This document shows, piece after piece, positions 1 to 8,034 of a stretch of DNA of 64,000 bases (positions are counted from its first letter, which is position 1; each line of letters begins with the position of its first letter). Source of the stretch: JAFDXJ01 sp039811225 (lineage in GTDB: Bacteria > Bacteroidota > Bacteroidia > Chitinophagales > Chitinophagaceae); contig JBDHYG010000014.1 of assembly GCA_039811225.1 (NCBI GenBank), positions 9,970 to 73,969 on the forward strand, read 5' to 3'. Both the position numbers and the translations under genes were made by a program. A model generated the notes under the pieces. The model ran no database searches and was not told the origin of the DNA. It saw only the letters and a program-made list of their open reading frames with translations.

Positions 1-1038
1 TGATTGTGGGATAGATATTGTCGTGATAAAATCCGTCGCGTTTTTTTGTGTTGCTACCAAATCCTGCCTGCCAAAGAGAAGCGCCAATCTTTCACGTACA
101 GCACGCAAGCCAAATCCGGTTCCATGCAGGGGTAAGGCCAGTTCCGGGTCATACGGATTTTGTACCTGAATGATCAGCAGGTTGTTTGAAAACTGCGCAT
201 TCAATGAAATACAAACCGGGCCGGTAGAATCATACAGGCCAAATTTAATGGCATTTTCCATTACGGGTTGTAAGAGCATATTAGGTATTTTCATTTCCCA
301 TAATGTTTCCGCTTCTATATGAATGGCTGTTTCCAATCGATGGCCAAAACGTACTTTTTCAATTTCAAGATACAAATGCAGGTATTCCAATTCCTCTTTC
401 AATGTAATCATTTGTGTATCATCTTTTCGCAGGCTTCCCCGTAGAAAATCAGAAAGCTGATGGATCATTTTGCGTGCTTTCTCGGGGTTGGCAATCGTGA
501 GGGCACTGATTGAATTTAAAGCATTAAATAAAAAATGGGGTTGCAACTGATTGCGCAGGGATTTCAATTCAGCCTGTCGTAAATGTTTTTCTGTTTCCTG
601 TTTCCGGTTGTCCAGCAGGGTGCGTTCCCGTTCTGAATGCCAGGTTAAACTGATCATGGCAGCACTGCTTGTCAACAAAAAGGCGATACTTATACGCAAT
701 CCGGTTGATAATTGCAGCATCGATACATATGCCGCATCGTTTTTATATATCAACCACAAAATAAAGCGGAGACTCAAAAACCAAAGTACAACTAATGTAG
801 CGCTGAGTACAATTACATAAATATATTTTTCTTTTCGGGGTAAATAAAACCGCATATTATTAAATATGAGTAAACAACAGGCAGCGAGTAAAAAATTACT
901 GACTATGCTGTCCACCATAGCCTGTGTAAGAGGTACACCAAAACCAACTAATACCATGGTATGGACAACAGCCCAATTCACCCACCAGGCCAGGATGATG
1001 AGTGCATACCGTTTGCTATTTTGTGTCGAAATTGACAA
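1..1038 (-). CDS. LytS/YehU-type sensor histidine kinase (3' end outside window)
   Basis: Membrane histidine kinase that would phosphorylate a LytTR-type response regulator, probably encoded just past the window edge. The N-terminal half is hydrophobic (several helices, the first beginning within about 12 residues of the start). The His_kinase domain follows, with the phospho-acceptor His at about residue 168 in LQPHFLFNALNS, the N-box LLQPVMENAIKFGL and the G-box GTGFGLRAVRERL. The start is taken as TTG at 1038, because a stop codon lies 6 bases upstream of it in frame and the first ATG would remove the first helix. It follows the DUF4288 gene by 4 bases, so the two are co-transcribed. The last visible codon is at base 1, and the domain is nearly finished there. 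Confidence 0.85.
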   Translation of the reverse strand, partial: MSISTQNSKRYALIILAWWVNWAVVHTMVLVGFGVPLTQAMVDSIVSNFLLAACCLLIFNNMRFYLPRKEKYIYVIVLSATLVVLWFLSLRFILWLIYKNDAAYVSMLQLSTGLRISIAFLLTSSAAMISLTWHSERERTLLDNRKQETEKHLRQAELKSLRNQLQPHFLFNALNSISALTIANPEKARKMIHQLSDFLRGSLRKDDTQMITLKEELEYLHLYLEIEKVRFGHRLETAIHIEAETLWEMKIPNMLLQPVMENAIKFGLYDSTGPVCISLNAQFSNNLLIIQVQNPYDPELALPLHGTGFGLRAVRERLALLFGRQDLVATQKNATDFITTISIPQS

Positions 1039-1042
1039 TGGT

Positions 1043-1402
1043 TTAAATTAAATATTCAGTTTTATTCAAACTATCTTCCAACAAGCCGGCTGCCTGTGTA
1101 CGTATCCATTTGAGATAATTGGCAGGTTGTTCTGTTTCAAAAATCCGGGAAAATACTTCTGTCCCTTCCTGGCATTCATCTATCTGATATAAATCGGTAA
1201 CATCTACAAATTGCCAGCATACCGGCTTTTGTAGTTCATTTAAAAATTGATCTTCTTCCCGGTGCCCCAGTTTACGGGCCTTTTGAAAAGCGTCAAAGCG
1301 GTCTTCTGCAAAAATGATTCTTAACTGTTCATCAAACTGTGGTGTGTGGTCACCATCAGCACAACGAATACGAAATACGATTTTAGCAAGATAGGATGAC
1401 AT
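1043..1402 (-). CDS. DUF4288 domain protein
   Basis: Small soluble protein of about 119 residues, recognised as DUF4288 by the pattern YLAKIVFRIRCADGDHTPQF near the N-terminus, then EQLRIIFAEDRFDAFQKARKLG and a C-terminal part with WQFVDVTDLY. No biochemical role is known to me for this family. I chose the ATG at 1402: longer reading (up to 1474) would overlap the upstream gene and adds a non-family extension. It sits between a LiaF-like membrane protein and a LytS-type kinase, so it is probably an accessory part of that signalling operon; this is inference from position. Confidence 0.75.
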   Translation of the reverse strand: MSSYLAKIVFRIRCADGDHTPQFDEQLRIIFAEDRFDAFQKARKLGHREEDQFLNELQKPVCWQFVDVTDLYQIDECQEGTEVFSRIFETEQPANYLKWIRTQAAGLLEDSLNKTEYLI

Positions 1403-1445
1403 GGTATTACATTGAACGGTTAGAGAAATTTCAGTGATTCTTTTT

Positions 1446-2189
1446 TTAGTTTGTTGTGATTTCAATACCACCAAACAAGGAAGTACCTCTCAGGATTAGC
1501 ACTTTATTGGTATCAATAATTGCAGAAGCGATATTTCTTTTATCTTCAAAACCCCCTAACACTGCATTCACTTCACTCTTGATTTCCCAGTTTGCCGGCA
1601 CCATTAATTTTGTACCACCAAATACCTGTGTGATTTCGAGAATGGCTGGTTGTTGTATATCGGCTAAAGTCAGGTCCAATTCAGTGCCTCCCATAAAACA
1701 GATAATATTTCCTCCTTTAAAATTTTTTGACAGAATTTTTTTCTTGATACCTCCCAGGAAAGCACTCATATCCATATAGTTGTTCTCGTCATCGGGAGAA
1801 TTGGTTGCCGGGCTCGTTGTGCCGGGCGTGGGTGGCATATCCTGCCGGGGAAAATGCCTGTGCCGGCTGCACCTGTTCTTACGAAGGATTATAAAAATAC
1901 CAAAACAGATAAGCGCTATGGGCCATAGGTATTGATGAAATTGGCTATGCAGATTATTGTCCAATAAAAATACGGCACCCAAAAAAATCAAAATAATCCA
2001 TCCGTTACTTTTGAAACCATTATTCAAGCCGGATAATAATCCGATACCAACCAGGATCATGGGCCAATCGAAAAACCAGGTTGGAAAAGGGAATCCCATT
2101 CTTTTTGCAAATAATAATATACCAATAGCAATGATGAATATGCCGACCCAAATTCGTTTATTGGATCTCGGATTAGTAGGCTGTGTCAT
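1446..2189 (-). CDS. LiaF-like transmembrane protein
   Basis: Membrane protein of about 247 residues. The N-terminal third holds four closely packed hydrophobic segments (the LiaI/LiaF-like transmembrane region). A spacer rich in Arg, His and Pro follows, then a C-terminal beta-rich domain with repeated Gly-Gly turns (LGGIKKK, CFMGGTELDL, VFGGTKLMV, VLGGFEDKR, LFGGIEI) typical of the LiaF C-terminal/DUF2154 fold. In Firmicutes LiaF restrains a cell-envelope stress kinase. Start at ATG 2189 is preferred over 2228, which would add 13 unrelated residues and begin inside the predicted promoter. First gene of a three-gene operon ending in a histidine kinase, so a role as envelope sensor or brake is likely but inferred. 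Confidence 0.75.
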   Translation of the reverse strand: MTQPTNPRSNKRIWVGIFIIAIGILLFAKRMGFPFPTWFFDWPMILVGIGLLSGLNNGFKSNGWIILIFLGAVFLLDNNLHSQFHQYLWPIALICFGIFIILRKNRCSRHRHFPRQDMPPTPGTTSPATNSPDDENNYMDMSAFLGGIKKKILSKNFKGGNIICFMGGTELDLTLADIQQPAILEITQVFGGTKLMVPANWEIKSEVNAVLGGFEDKRNIASAIIDTNKVLILRGTSLFGGIEITTN

Positions 2190-2207
2190 AATTTTTGATT
2201 TATGATG

Positions 2208-2239
2208 TAAAAGTAATATGCACCCCAAAGTAGTACAAA
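2208..2239 (-). promoter_or_regulatory. Predicted Bacteroidota promoter of the LiaF-DUF4288-kinase operon
   Basis: On the minus strand a -33 element TTTG (2236-2239) is followed after 20 bases by TACTTTTA (2208-2215), one mismatch from the -7 consensus TAnnTTTG. The implied transcription start is roughly 10-15 bases before the ATG at 2189. Confidence 0.5.
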
Positions 2240-2299
2240 TGCTATTAGGTTACTCTACGGAAAACAGAGGTAAACGGCAGGAAAAAGTCGGTAAAAGAA

Positions 2300-3112
2300 T
2301 TACACACTCACCTGGAATTCCCGCAAGGCATCATTCAGGCTGGTTTTCACATCCGTACTTTCTTTGCGTTTACCGATGATGAGAGCACAATTTACCTGGT
2401 AGGGGCCGGCAGGGAACTCTTTGGTATAACTACCGGGAATTACAACACTCCGGGCGGGAACACGGCCTTTATACGTGATCGGTTTTTCACCGCTTACGTC
2501 AATTATTTTAGTGGATTGTGTTAATACAACATTAGCTCCCAATACAGCTTCTTTTTCTACAATAACTCCTTCGACAATTATGCAACGGCTCCCGATAAAG
2601 CAATTATCTTCTACAATCACCGGTGTGGCTTGCAAGGGTTCCAGCACACCACCAATACCCACGCCACCACTTAAATGCACATGCTTCCCGATCTGTGCAC
2701 AACTTCCTACGGTAGCCCATGTGTCTACCATGGTTCCTTCATCTACATAAGCGCCTATATTTACATAGCTGGGCATCAATATCACCTGGGGCGCCAGGTA
2801 AGCGCCATACCGCGCAACAGCATGTGGTACCGCACGCACTCCTAATGACTGATAATCTTTTTTCAAGGCCATTTTATCATAAAACTCAAATGGCGGAAGA
2901 CTAAATGTTTCCATTTTTTGAATAGCGAAATACAAGAGGATAGCCTGCTTTACCCATTCCACAGGTTGCCAGGTGCCCGCTTTCTTTTCCGCGGCACGCA
3001 GGCGGCCTTTGTCTACTTCTTCCAAAACAGCCCGGATGGCATGGCTATATTTCTCGTCTATCAGTAAGGTACGGTCATTCCACACCTGTTCAATCAGTTC
3101 CTGTAATTCCAT
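2300..3112 (-). CDS. dapD: 2,3,4,5-tetrahydropyridine-2,6-dicarboxylate N-succinyltransferase
   Basis: Cytoplasmic enzyme of the succinylase branch of lysine and diaminopimelate synthesis; it transfers succinate from succinyl-CoA to tetrahydrodipicolinate. The 270 residues match the family length. A helical N-terminal domain (about 1-100) is followed by a left-handed beta-helix of hexapeptide repeats (about 105-235) with signature pieces such as PSYVNIGAYVDEGTMVDTWA, GGVGIGGVLEP and EDNCFIGSRCIIVEG. Standing alone, with its own promoter close to the start; the next gene downstream has a separate promoter. Confidence 0.95.
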   Translation of the reverse strand: MELQELIEQVWNDRTLLIDEKYSHAIRAVLEEVDKGRLRAAEKKAGTWQPVEWVKQAILLYFAIQKMETFSLPPFEFYDKMALKKDYQSLGVRAVPHAVARYGAYLAPQVILMPSYVNIGAYVDEGTMVDTWATVGSCAQIGKHVHLSGGVGIGGVLEPLQATPVIVEDNCFIGSRCIIVEGVIVEKEAVLGANVVLTQSTKIIDVSGEKPITYKGRVPARSVVIPGSYTKEFPAGPYQVNCALIIGKRKESTDVKTSLNDALREFQVSV

Positions 3113-3124
3113 TTCTTTTTTTTA

Positions 3125-3132
3125 CAAACATA
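3125..3132 (-). promoter_or_regulatory. -7 promoter element of dapD
   Basis: Exact TAnnTTTG match (TATGTTTG on the minus strand), ending 12 bases before the dapD ATG. A transcription start 4-7 bases further on would leave a leader of only about 5-8 bases. Confidence 0.5.
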
Positions 3133-3213
3133 AAAAATCAAAAAGTGTATATGCGTAGTTTTTTCTTATTAATGGAAAGATAAATGCATTTTTGCAGGGA
3201 AAGATTTCATAGC

Positions 3214-4368
3214 ATGCAGATAGCTTTTGATGCCAAGCGGGCTTTTACGAATGGTACGGGATTGGGCCATTACAGCCGCACACTGATGCGGTCACTGGCA
3301 ACATTTCATCCGGAGCATGGCTATTTTGCCTGCACCCCGGAAATTACCAATCGTTTTGATATTGCCGGCTTACCCAATATGCAGATTCTTTCGCCTCGGT
3401 CTTTTCCGGCCACTACCTTTCGGGCGCTCTGGCGGAGTAGCTGGGTAAAAAAAGAATTGACAAAAAACGGAATTGATTTATATCATGGCCTGAGCCATGA
3501 AATCCCTACCGGAATGCAACGCTTGCCATTGAAAACAGTGGTGACTATGCATGATTTGATTTTTGAACGTTACCCGGCACAATATCCCTTCATTGACCGG
3601 ATGATTTATCGCCGGAAATTTCAATATGCCTGCCGCTATGCAGATACCATCATTGCTATCAGCCGGCAAACAAAAAATGATTTAGTGGAAATGTATAAAG
3701 TGCCGGAAGAAAAAATAGTTGTATGTTACCAAAGTTGCCATGAACATTTTTTTCATCCGGTAGCGGAAGCAGAAAAACAACGGGTTAAAAAACTGTATGG
3801 TTTACCGGATCGTTTTTTTCTCTATACCGGTTCGATTATTGAACGAAAAAATTTACTCACGATATGCCGGGCTATGGCTTTGCTTGATCCAAATGAAGTA
3901 ATACCTTTAGTGGTGATCGGTGACGGAGGCTCTTACAAAAGGAAAGTCAGCCAATACATAGCAGAAAAACAACTTAGCCATAAAGTGATTTTTTTAAGTG
4001 ATCAAAAAACTTCACGGGAACTCCCGGGATATCGGTTGGCAACGGATTTCCCGGCAATTTACCAGCAGGCATTGTGTATGATTTATCCTTCTATGTTCGA
4101 GGGTTTTGGCATACCGGTACTGGAAGCGCTTTGCAGCAGGATACCAGTGATTACTTCCAACATATCGAGTATGCCGGAAGCCGGTGGGGAAGGAGCTTTG
4201 TACATTTCGCCGGAAGATGAAAAGCAATTGGCCACCTATATGCACGAGATGATGCACAATGAAAGTTTACGACAGGAATTAATTGTAAAAGGCTGGGCAC
4301 AGGCACAACAATTTACAGTAGAGAAATGTGCGCATGCCGTGATGCAGGTGTATCGAACAGTAAAATAA
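3214..4368 (+). CDS. Glycosyltransferase family 4 (GT-B fold)
   Basis: Predicted nucleotide-sugar glycosyltransferase of 384 residues; acceptor and sugar are unknown. The N-terminal Rossmann half begins IAFDAKRAFTNGTGLGHYSR, with the Gly-rich donor/acceptor loop, and includes DLYHGLSHEIP. The C-terminal half has the GT1 pattern YTGSIIERKNL, VVIGDGG and the E-x7-E motif EGFGIPVLEAL that contacts the sugar nucleotide. Start at ATG 3214 rather than 3184, because family members begin directly at this strand. The threonylcarbamoyl-AMP synthase gene follows after 5 bases. Confidence 0.88.
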   Translation: MQIAFDAKRAFTNGTGLGHYSRTLMRSLATFHPEHGYFACTPEITNRFDIAGLPNMQILSPRSFPATTFRALWRSSWVKKELTKNGIDLYHGLSHEIPTGMQRLPLKTVVTMHDLIFERYPAQYPFIDRMIYRRKFQYACRYADTIIAISRQTKNDLVEMYKVPEEKIVVCYQSCHEHFFHPVAEAEKQRVKKLYGLPDRFFLYTGSIIERKNLLTICRAMALLDPNEVIPLVVIGDGGSYKRKVSQYIAEKQLSHKVIFLSDQKTSRELPGYRLATDFPAIYQQALCMIYPSMFEGFGIPVLEALCSRIPVITSNISSMPEAGGEGALYISPEDEKQLATYMHEMMHNESLRQELIVKGWAQAQQFTVEKCAHAVMQVYRTVK

Positions 4369-4373
4369 TTGAT

Positions 4374-4940
4374 ATGGATTTCCAAGAAGATATCCGGGAA
4401 TGCCTGACGGTTTTAAAAAATGGGGGCGTTATTTTATATCCTACTGATACGATTTGGGGCCTGGGTTGTGATGCCACTAATCCGGGGGCGGTTGAAAAAA
4501 TCATCCGACTGAAAAACAGGCCGGCAGAAAAAAGTTTTGTGGTACTGGTGGCTGATGAGCGGGATGTGTTGAAATATACTGCAGCACCGGATTTGGCTGT
4601 TTTTGATTTTATAGGGAACCAGGAAAAGCCGGTAACCGTTATATATGCACATGCGATTGGAATTGCTGAAAATGCCGTGGCGGATGATGGTTCAGTTGCG
4701 ATACGTATTGTGCAGGATGCATTTTGCCGGGCATTGATCCGGCGATTCCGGAAACCCATTATCAGTACTTCCGTAAATTTATCAGGAGAAAAAGCGGCCC
4801 GCATTTTCCCGGAAATCAACCCGGCTATATTGCAGGCGGTTGATTATGCGGTACGTTATCGGCGTACTGATACAGCCGCACATGCAGCATCCATGTTGAT
4901 CCGTTGGGAAAATGGCATACCGGATATTATACGCAGGTAG
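4374..4940 (+). CDS. L-threonylcarbamoyladenylate synthase (YrdC/Sua5 domain)
   Basis: Makes threonylcarbamoyl-AMP from threonine, bicarbonate and ATP, the first step of t6A tRNA modification. The protein is about 188 residues, i.e. a single YrdC domain (TsaC type) without the extra Sua5 domain. Visible motifs: GGVILYPTDTIWGLGCDATN at the N-terminus, RLKNRPAEKSFVVLV and the STSVNLSG nucleotide-binding segment. The ATG at 4374 lies 5 bases after the glycosyltransferase stop, implying translation from the same mRNA; a longer in-frame start at 4326 would overlap that gene. Confidence 0.92.
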   Translation: MDFQEDIRECLTVLKNGGVILYPTDTIWGLGCDATNPGAVEKIIRLKNRPAEKSFVVLVADERDVLKYTAAPDLAVFDFIGNQEKPVTVIYAHAIGIAENAVADDGSVAIRIVQDAFCRALIRRFRKPIISTSVNLSGEKAARIFPEINPAILQAVDYAVRYRRTDTAAHAASMLIRWENGIPDIIRR

Positions 4941-4981
4941 AACAAAAAAAGGGATCATTTTTACAGTGCATTATACTTTCC

Positions 4982-4989
4982 TATATTTG
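4982..4989 (+). promoter_or_regulatory. -7 promoter element of pdhA
   Basis: Exact TAnnTTTG match (TATATTTG) 23 bases before the GTG start. A T-rich stretch near 4956-4961 is a possible -33 region. Confidence 0.5.
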
Positions 4990-5012
4990 CCATAATTCAA
5001 AATTTTGATACA

Positions 5013-6008
5013 GTGCCTACAAAATTCACAAAAGAGACCTATCTATATTGGTATAGCCTCATGCAATTGATTCGCCAGTTTGAATTGAAAGCAGAAGAGA
5101 TGTATAAAATGGAAGGAAAGATCCGTGGATTTTTCCATGCTTATATTGGCCAGGAAGCTATTGCTGCCGGTTGTATGACAGCCACCCGCCCGGAAGATCC
5201 TTTTGTTACCGCTTATCGGGATCATGGCCTGGCCATGGCCAAAGGAGTTTCAGCCGATGCCTCGATGGCAGAATTATATGGAAAAGCCACCGGCTGTGCC
5301 AAAGGAAAGGGAGGAAGTATGCACTTTTTTAGTAAAGAGCATTTCTTCTTTGGCGGTCATGGTATTGTTGGGGCACAAATCGGCACCGGCGCCGGCCTGG
5401 CTTTTGCAGAAAAATATAAAAACACCGATAATGTGGTTTTGTGCTTTTTTGGGGATGGGGCAGCCAGGCAGGGTATGTTGCACGAAGTATTTAACCTGGC
5501 CATGCTTTGGAAATTACCGGTAGTATTTATTTGTGAAAATAATAATTATGCAATGGGTACTTCCATAGAAAGGACCTCTAATGTAATTGATATTTATACC
5601 CTCGCCGATGCTTATGATATGCCGGCCGATAATGCGGATGGAATGAGTGCGGAAGCAGTACATGAAGCCATTTCCCGTGCTGTTAAGCGCGCACGCGAAG
5701 GAGATGGACCTACCTTGCTGGAAATGAAAACATACCGCTATAAAGGCCATTCCATATCTGATCCCCAGAAATACAGGACGAAGGAAGAAGTAGAAGAGTA
5801 TAAGGATAAAGATCCGATCAGCCAGGTACTGAAGACCATTTATGACAATAAATTTGCCACGAAAGAAGAAATTGAAGCTATTGATAAGAGTGTACAGGAA
5901 AAAGTAGAAGCCAGTGTAAAATTTGCGGAAGAAAGCCCCTTACCGGATTTGGATGAGCTGTTGAAGGATGTCTATATAGATCCACATTATCCTTTTATTA
6001 CAGATTAA
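5013..6008 (+). CDS. pdhA: Pyruvate dehydrogenase E1 component, alpha subunit
   Basis: Thiamine-diphosphate-dependent alpha subunit of pyruvate dehydrogenase E1, which decarboxylates pyruvate and passes the acyl group to the E2 lipoyl arm. The 331 residues fit the family. The ThDP/Mg motif is GDGAARQGMLHEVFNLA ... ENNNYAMGTS, and the conserved E1-alpha loop YRYKGHSISDPQKYRTKEE is present. Translation starts at GTG 5013, directly downstream of a good -7 element. No beta subunit, E2 or E3 gene is adjacent; an E2 gene lies 18 kb away at 23820. Branched-chain or acetoin E1 alpha are alternatives, but pyruvate fits best. Confidence 0.9.
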   Translation: MPTKFTKETYLYWYSLMQLIRQFELKAEEMYKMEGKIRGFFHAYIGQEAIAAGCMTATRPEDPFVTAYRDHGLAMAKGVSADASMAELYGKATGCAKGKGGSMHFFSKEHFFFGGHGIVGAQIGTGAGLAFAEKYKNTDNVVLCFFGDGAARQGMLHEVFNLAMLWKLPVVFICENNNYAMGTSIERTSNVIDIYTLADAYDMPADNADGMSAEAVHEAISRAVKRAREGDGPTLLEMKTYRYKGHSISDPQKYRTKEEVEEYKDKDPISQVLKTIYDNKFATKEEIEAIDKSVQEKVEASVKFAEESPLPDLDELLKDVYIDPHYPFITD

Positions 6009-6113
6009 CCCTTGAATCCCGGTTCGTTAAATTCTCAAAATAAATTGGGCTATTTGCCTGATAAGCCGCACCTTTGCCGACAAATTTTTAAAAGTTAAAT
6101 TCTTTATTTTCTT

Positions 6114-6812
6114 ATGGCGCAGCATACGACGCATAAAACGAAAAAGACCACGGATGATCCCTTATTAAAATTAGAAGGGGCCTGGCTGAAATACCAGAAA
6201 CCTTTGATTATTGGTGTGATCATTATCGTGGCGCTCGTGGGTGGTTGGTATTTTTATCAAACCCAGGTGGTTGCTCCGAAAGAACAACAGGCCGCCAATG
6301 CTATTTATAAAGCACAGGAAAACTTTGCCATGGATTCCATCAATACAGCTTTAAATGGCAATAGTACCGATAAAGGATTCCTGTATGTGATTAACAATTA
6401 TGGAAGTACCGCGTCCGGTAAATTAGCCAAATATTATGCGGGTGTGTGTTATTTAAAATTAGGCAATTACCTCAAAGCCGTGGAATATTTGAAAGATTTT
6501 CATACCGATGCCGGCCAGGTTCAGATGATGGCCTATGGTTGCCTGGGTGATGCTTATGGTGAATTAGGAAAAAATGATGATGCCGTTGCCAGTTATAAAA
6601 AAGCCGCTACAACTTTTGTATCCGATGAATTGAATTCTTCCGAATACCTTTTCCGTGCTGCTTTAAAGCTCGAAACAATGGGTAAAACAAAAGAGGCGCT
6701 GGAAACGTATAAAGAAATTAAGGATAAATTTCCTAAAACAAACCGGGCATTTGAAGCGGATAAATACATTTATCGCTTGAGCATAGAACCCAATGATTTA
6801 AGTGTAAAATAA
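6114..6812 (+). CDS. Membrane-anchored tetratricopeptide repeat protein
   Basis: 232 residues: a short positively charged cytoplasmic tail, one transmembrane helix (about 31-50, PLIIGVIIIVALVGGWYFY), then helical TPR-like repeats (KLAKYYAGVCYLKLGNYLKA, MMAYGCLGDAYGELGKNDDA, EYLFRAALKLETMGKTKEAL). The layout resembles YfgM/AncA-type proteins that interact with periplasmic chaperones, but the exact role is unknown. Its stop overlaps the ribH start (TAATG), so both are translated from one mRNA. Confidence 0.8.
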   Translation: MAQHTTHKTKKTTDDPLLKLEGAWLKYQKPLIIGVIIIVALVGGWYFYQTQVVAPKEQQAANAIYKAQENFAMDSINTALNGNSTDKGFLYVINNYGSTASGKLAKYYAGVCYLKLGNYLKAVEYLKDFHTDAGQVQMMAYGCLGDAYGELGKNDDAVASYKKAATTFVSDELNSSEYLFRAALKLETMGKTKEALETYKEIKDKFPKTNRAFEADKYIYRLSIEPNDLSVK

Positions 6813-7315
6813 TGGCAACGGGTGGCAATACGATATTGCATGAAGGCATTCCTACAATCGGGGATGCCTTTGTGGTTATAGTGAAAACAGAATGGAATAA
6901 TACTATTAATGCACGCCTGGTTGCTTCTGCAATTAATGTACTGGAGCAGTATCAGATTCGCTATACAATCATCACCGTACCCGGTGCCATCGAAATTCCT
7001 TTTGCAATAAAAACGTATGCAGCTTTGCAAGCAATCAAACCTGATGCATTTATTGCTTTCGGTACGGTCATTCGGGGTGGTACGCCACATTTTGAATATG
7101 TATGCCAATCGGTTACCCAGGGAATTACCACCCTTAATGTAACGTTGGAAATGCCGGTGATTTTCGGTATCTTGACGCTCGATAATGTAGCCCAGGCTAT
7201 GGAAAGAACAGGAGGGCAGGAAGGGGATAAAGGAGCCGAAGCTGCCATTACCGCGATAAAGATGATCCACTTAAAAAGACAATTGACGCACACTTCATTT
7301 TCTACAGATAAATGA
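6812..7315 (+). CDS. ribH: 6,7-dimethyl-8-ribityllumazine synthase
   Basis: Penultimate riboflavin enzyme, condensing the ribityl-aminouracil with dihydroxybutanone phosphate. 167 residues. Motifs: IVKTEWNNTIN (substrate pocket), TVPGAIEIPFA, and FGTVIRGGTPHFEYVCQSVT, which contains the catalytic His. The late phosphate-binding region reads RTGGQEGDKGAEAA, with Asp where an Asn (NKG) is common. Start overlaps the stop of the TPR gene, and its own stop overlaps the next start (ATGA), so three genes are translationally coupled. Confidence 0.93.
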   Translation: MATGGNTILHEGIPTIGDAFVVIVKTEWNNTINARLVASAINVLEQYQIRYTIITVPGAIEIPFAIKTYAALQAIKPDAFIAFGTVIRGGTPHFEYVCQSVTQGITTLNVTLEMPVIFGILTLDNVAQAMERTGGQEGDKGAEAAITAIKMIHLKRQLTHTSFSTDK

Positions 7316-8031
7316 CTATACAGCTTTTCATTCCATGTTTTATAGACCAGCTCTATCCATCTGTTGGATTTAACATGAGCAAGGTACTTGAAAAAGCCGG
7401 TTGTACAGTTACTTACAATCCCAATCAAACCTGTTGCGGCCAGCCTGCTTTCAATGCAGGATTTTGGGATGATGCCAAAGTGGTCAGTAAAAAGTTTTTA
7501 AAAGATTTTAAAGAAGATATACCCATCGTAACGCCCAGTGCAAGTTGTACCGGATTTGTCCGTAATTATTTTCCCACCCTTTTTAAAGGTGCAGATGAAA
7601 TGGATGAAGTGCGTGCAATCGGTACGCGTATTTTTGAATTCTCTGAATTCTTAATTGATCAGTTAAAGATGGATGACCTGGGCGCCACCTTACCAGGGAA
7701 AGCTACATATCATGACAGTTGTGCCGCACTCCGGGAATGTCATATTAAGAGTGGGCCCCGAAAATTATTGCAACAGGTAAAAGGCCTGGAATTAGTAGAA
7801 ATGGAGGATGTAGAAACCTGCTGTGGTTTTGGTGGCACGTTTGCTGTAAAATTTGAAGCGATCAGTATGGCTATGGGAGAACAAAAAGTTCAACATGCCA
7901 TGGACACCGGGGCTGCTTACCTTATCAGTACCGATATGAGTTGCCTGATGCACCTGGATGGCTATATTCAAAAAAACAAATTGCCCTTGCAGGTTATGCA
8001 CCTGGCAGATGTATTGGCCTCCGGTTGGTAA
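7312..8031 (+). CDS. (Fe-S)-binding CCG-domain protein, LutA/YkgE type
   Basis: 239-residue protein with the two cysteine-rich CCG motifs of the LutA/GlpC/heterodisulfide-reductase family: QTCCGQPAFNAGFWDDAK and VETCCGFGGTFAVKFEA. These bind iron-sulfur clusters. LutA works with LutB and LutC in L-lactate oxidation, but neither partner is in this window. Overlaps the ribH stop by four bases. Convergent with folP, with only 3 bases between stops. Confidence 0.85.
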   Translation: MTIQLFIPCFIDQLYPSVGFNMSKVLEKAGCTVTYNPNQTCCGQPAFNAGFWDDAKVVSKKFLKDFKEDIPIVTPSASCTGFVRNYFPTLFKGADEMDEVRAIGTRIFEFSEFLIDQLKMDDLGATLPGKATYHDSCAALRECHIKSGPRKLLQQVKGLELVEMEDVETCCGFGGTFAVKFEAISMAMGEQKVQHAMDTGAAYLISTDMSCLMHLDGYIQKNKLPLQVMHLADVLASGW

Positions 8032-8034
8032 AAA

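Noticed and set aside
1456..1779. 107-codon plus-strand ORF opposite the LiaF-like gene
   Set aside because: Antisense translation without protein-like pattern; the minus strand fits a known family.
4313..4819. 168-codon minus-strand ORF opposite the threonylcarbamoyl-AMP synthase gene
   Set aside because: Low-complexity Ser/Ile-rich translation without motifs; the plus strand encodes a clear YrdC domain.
6770..7270. 166-codon minus-strand ORF opposite ribH
   Set aside because: Shadow of ribH; composition rich in Cys, His and Arg as in antisense readings.
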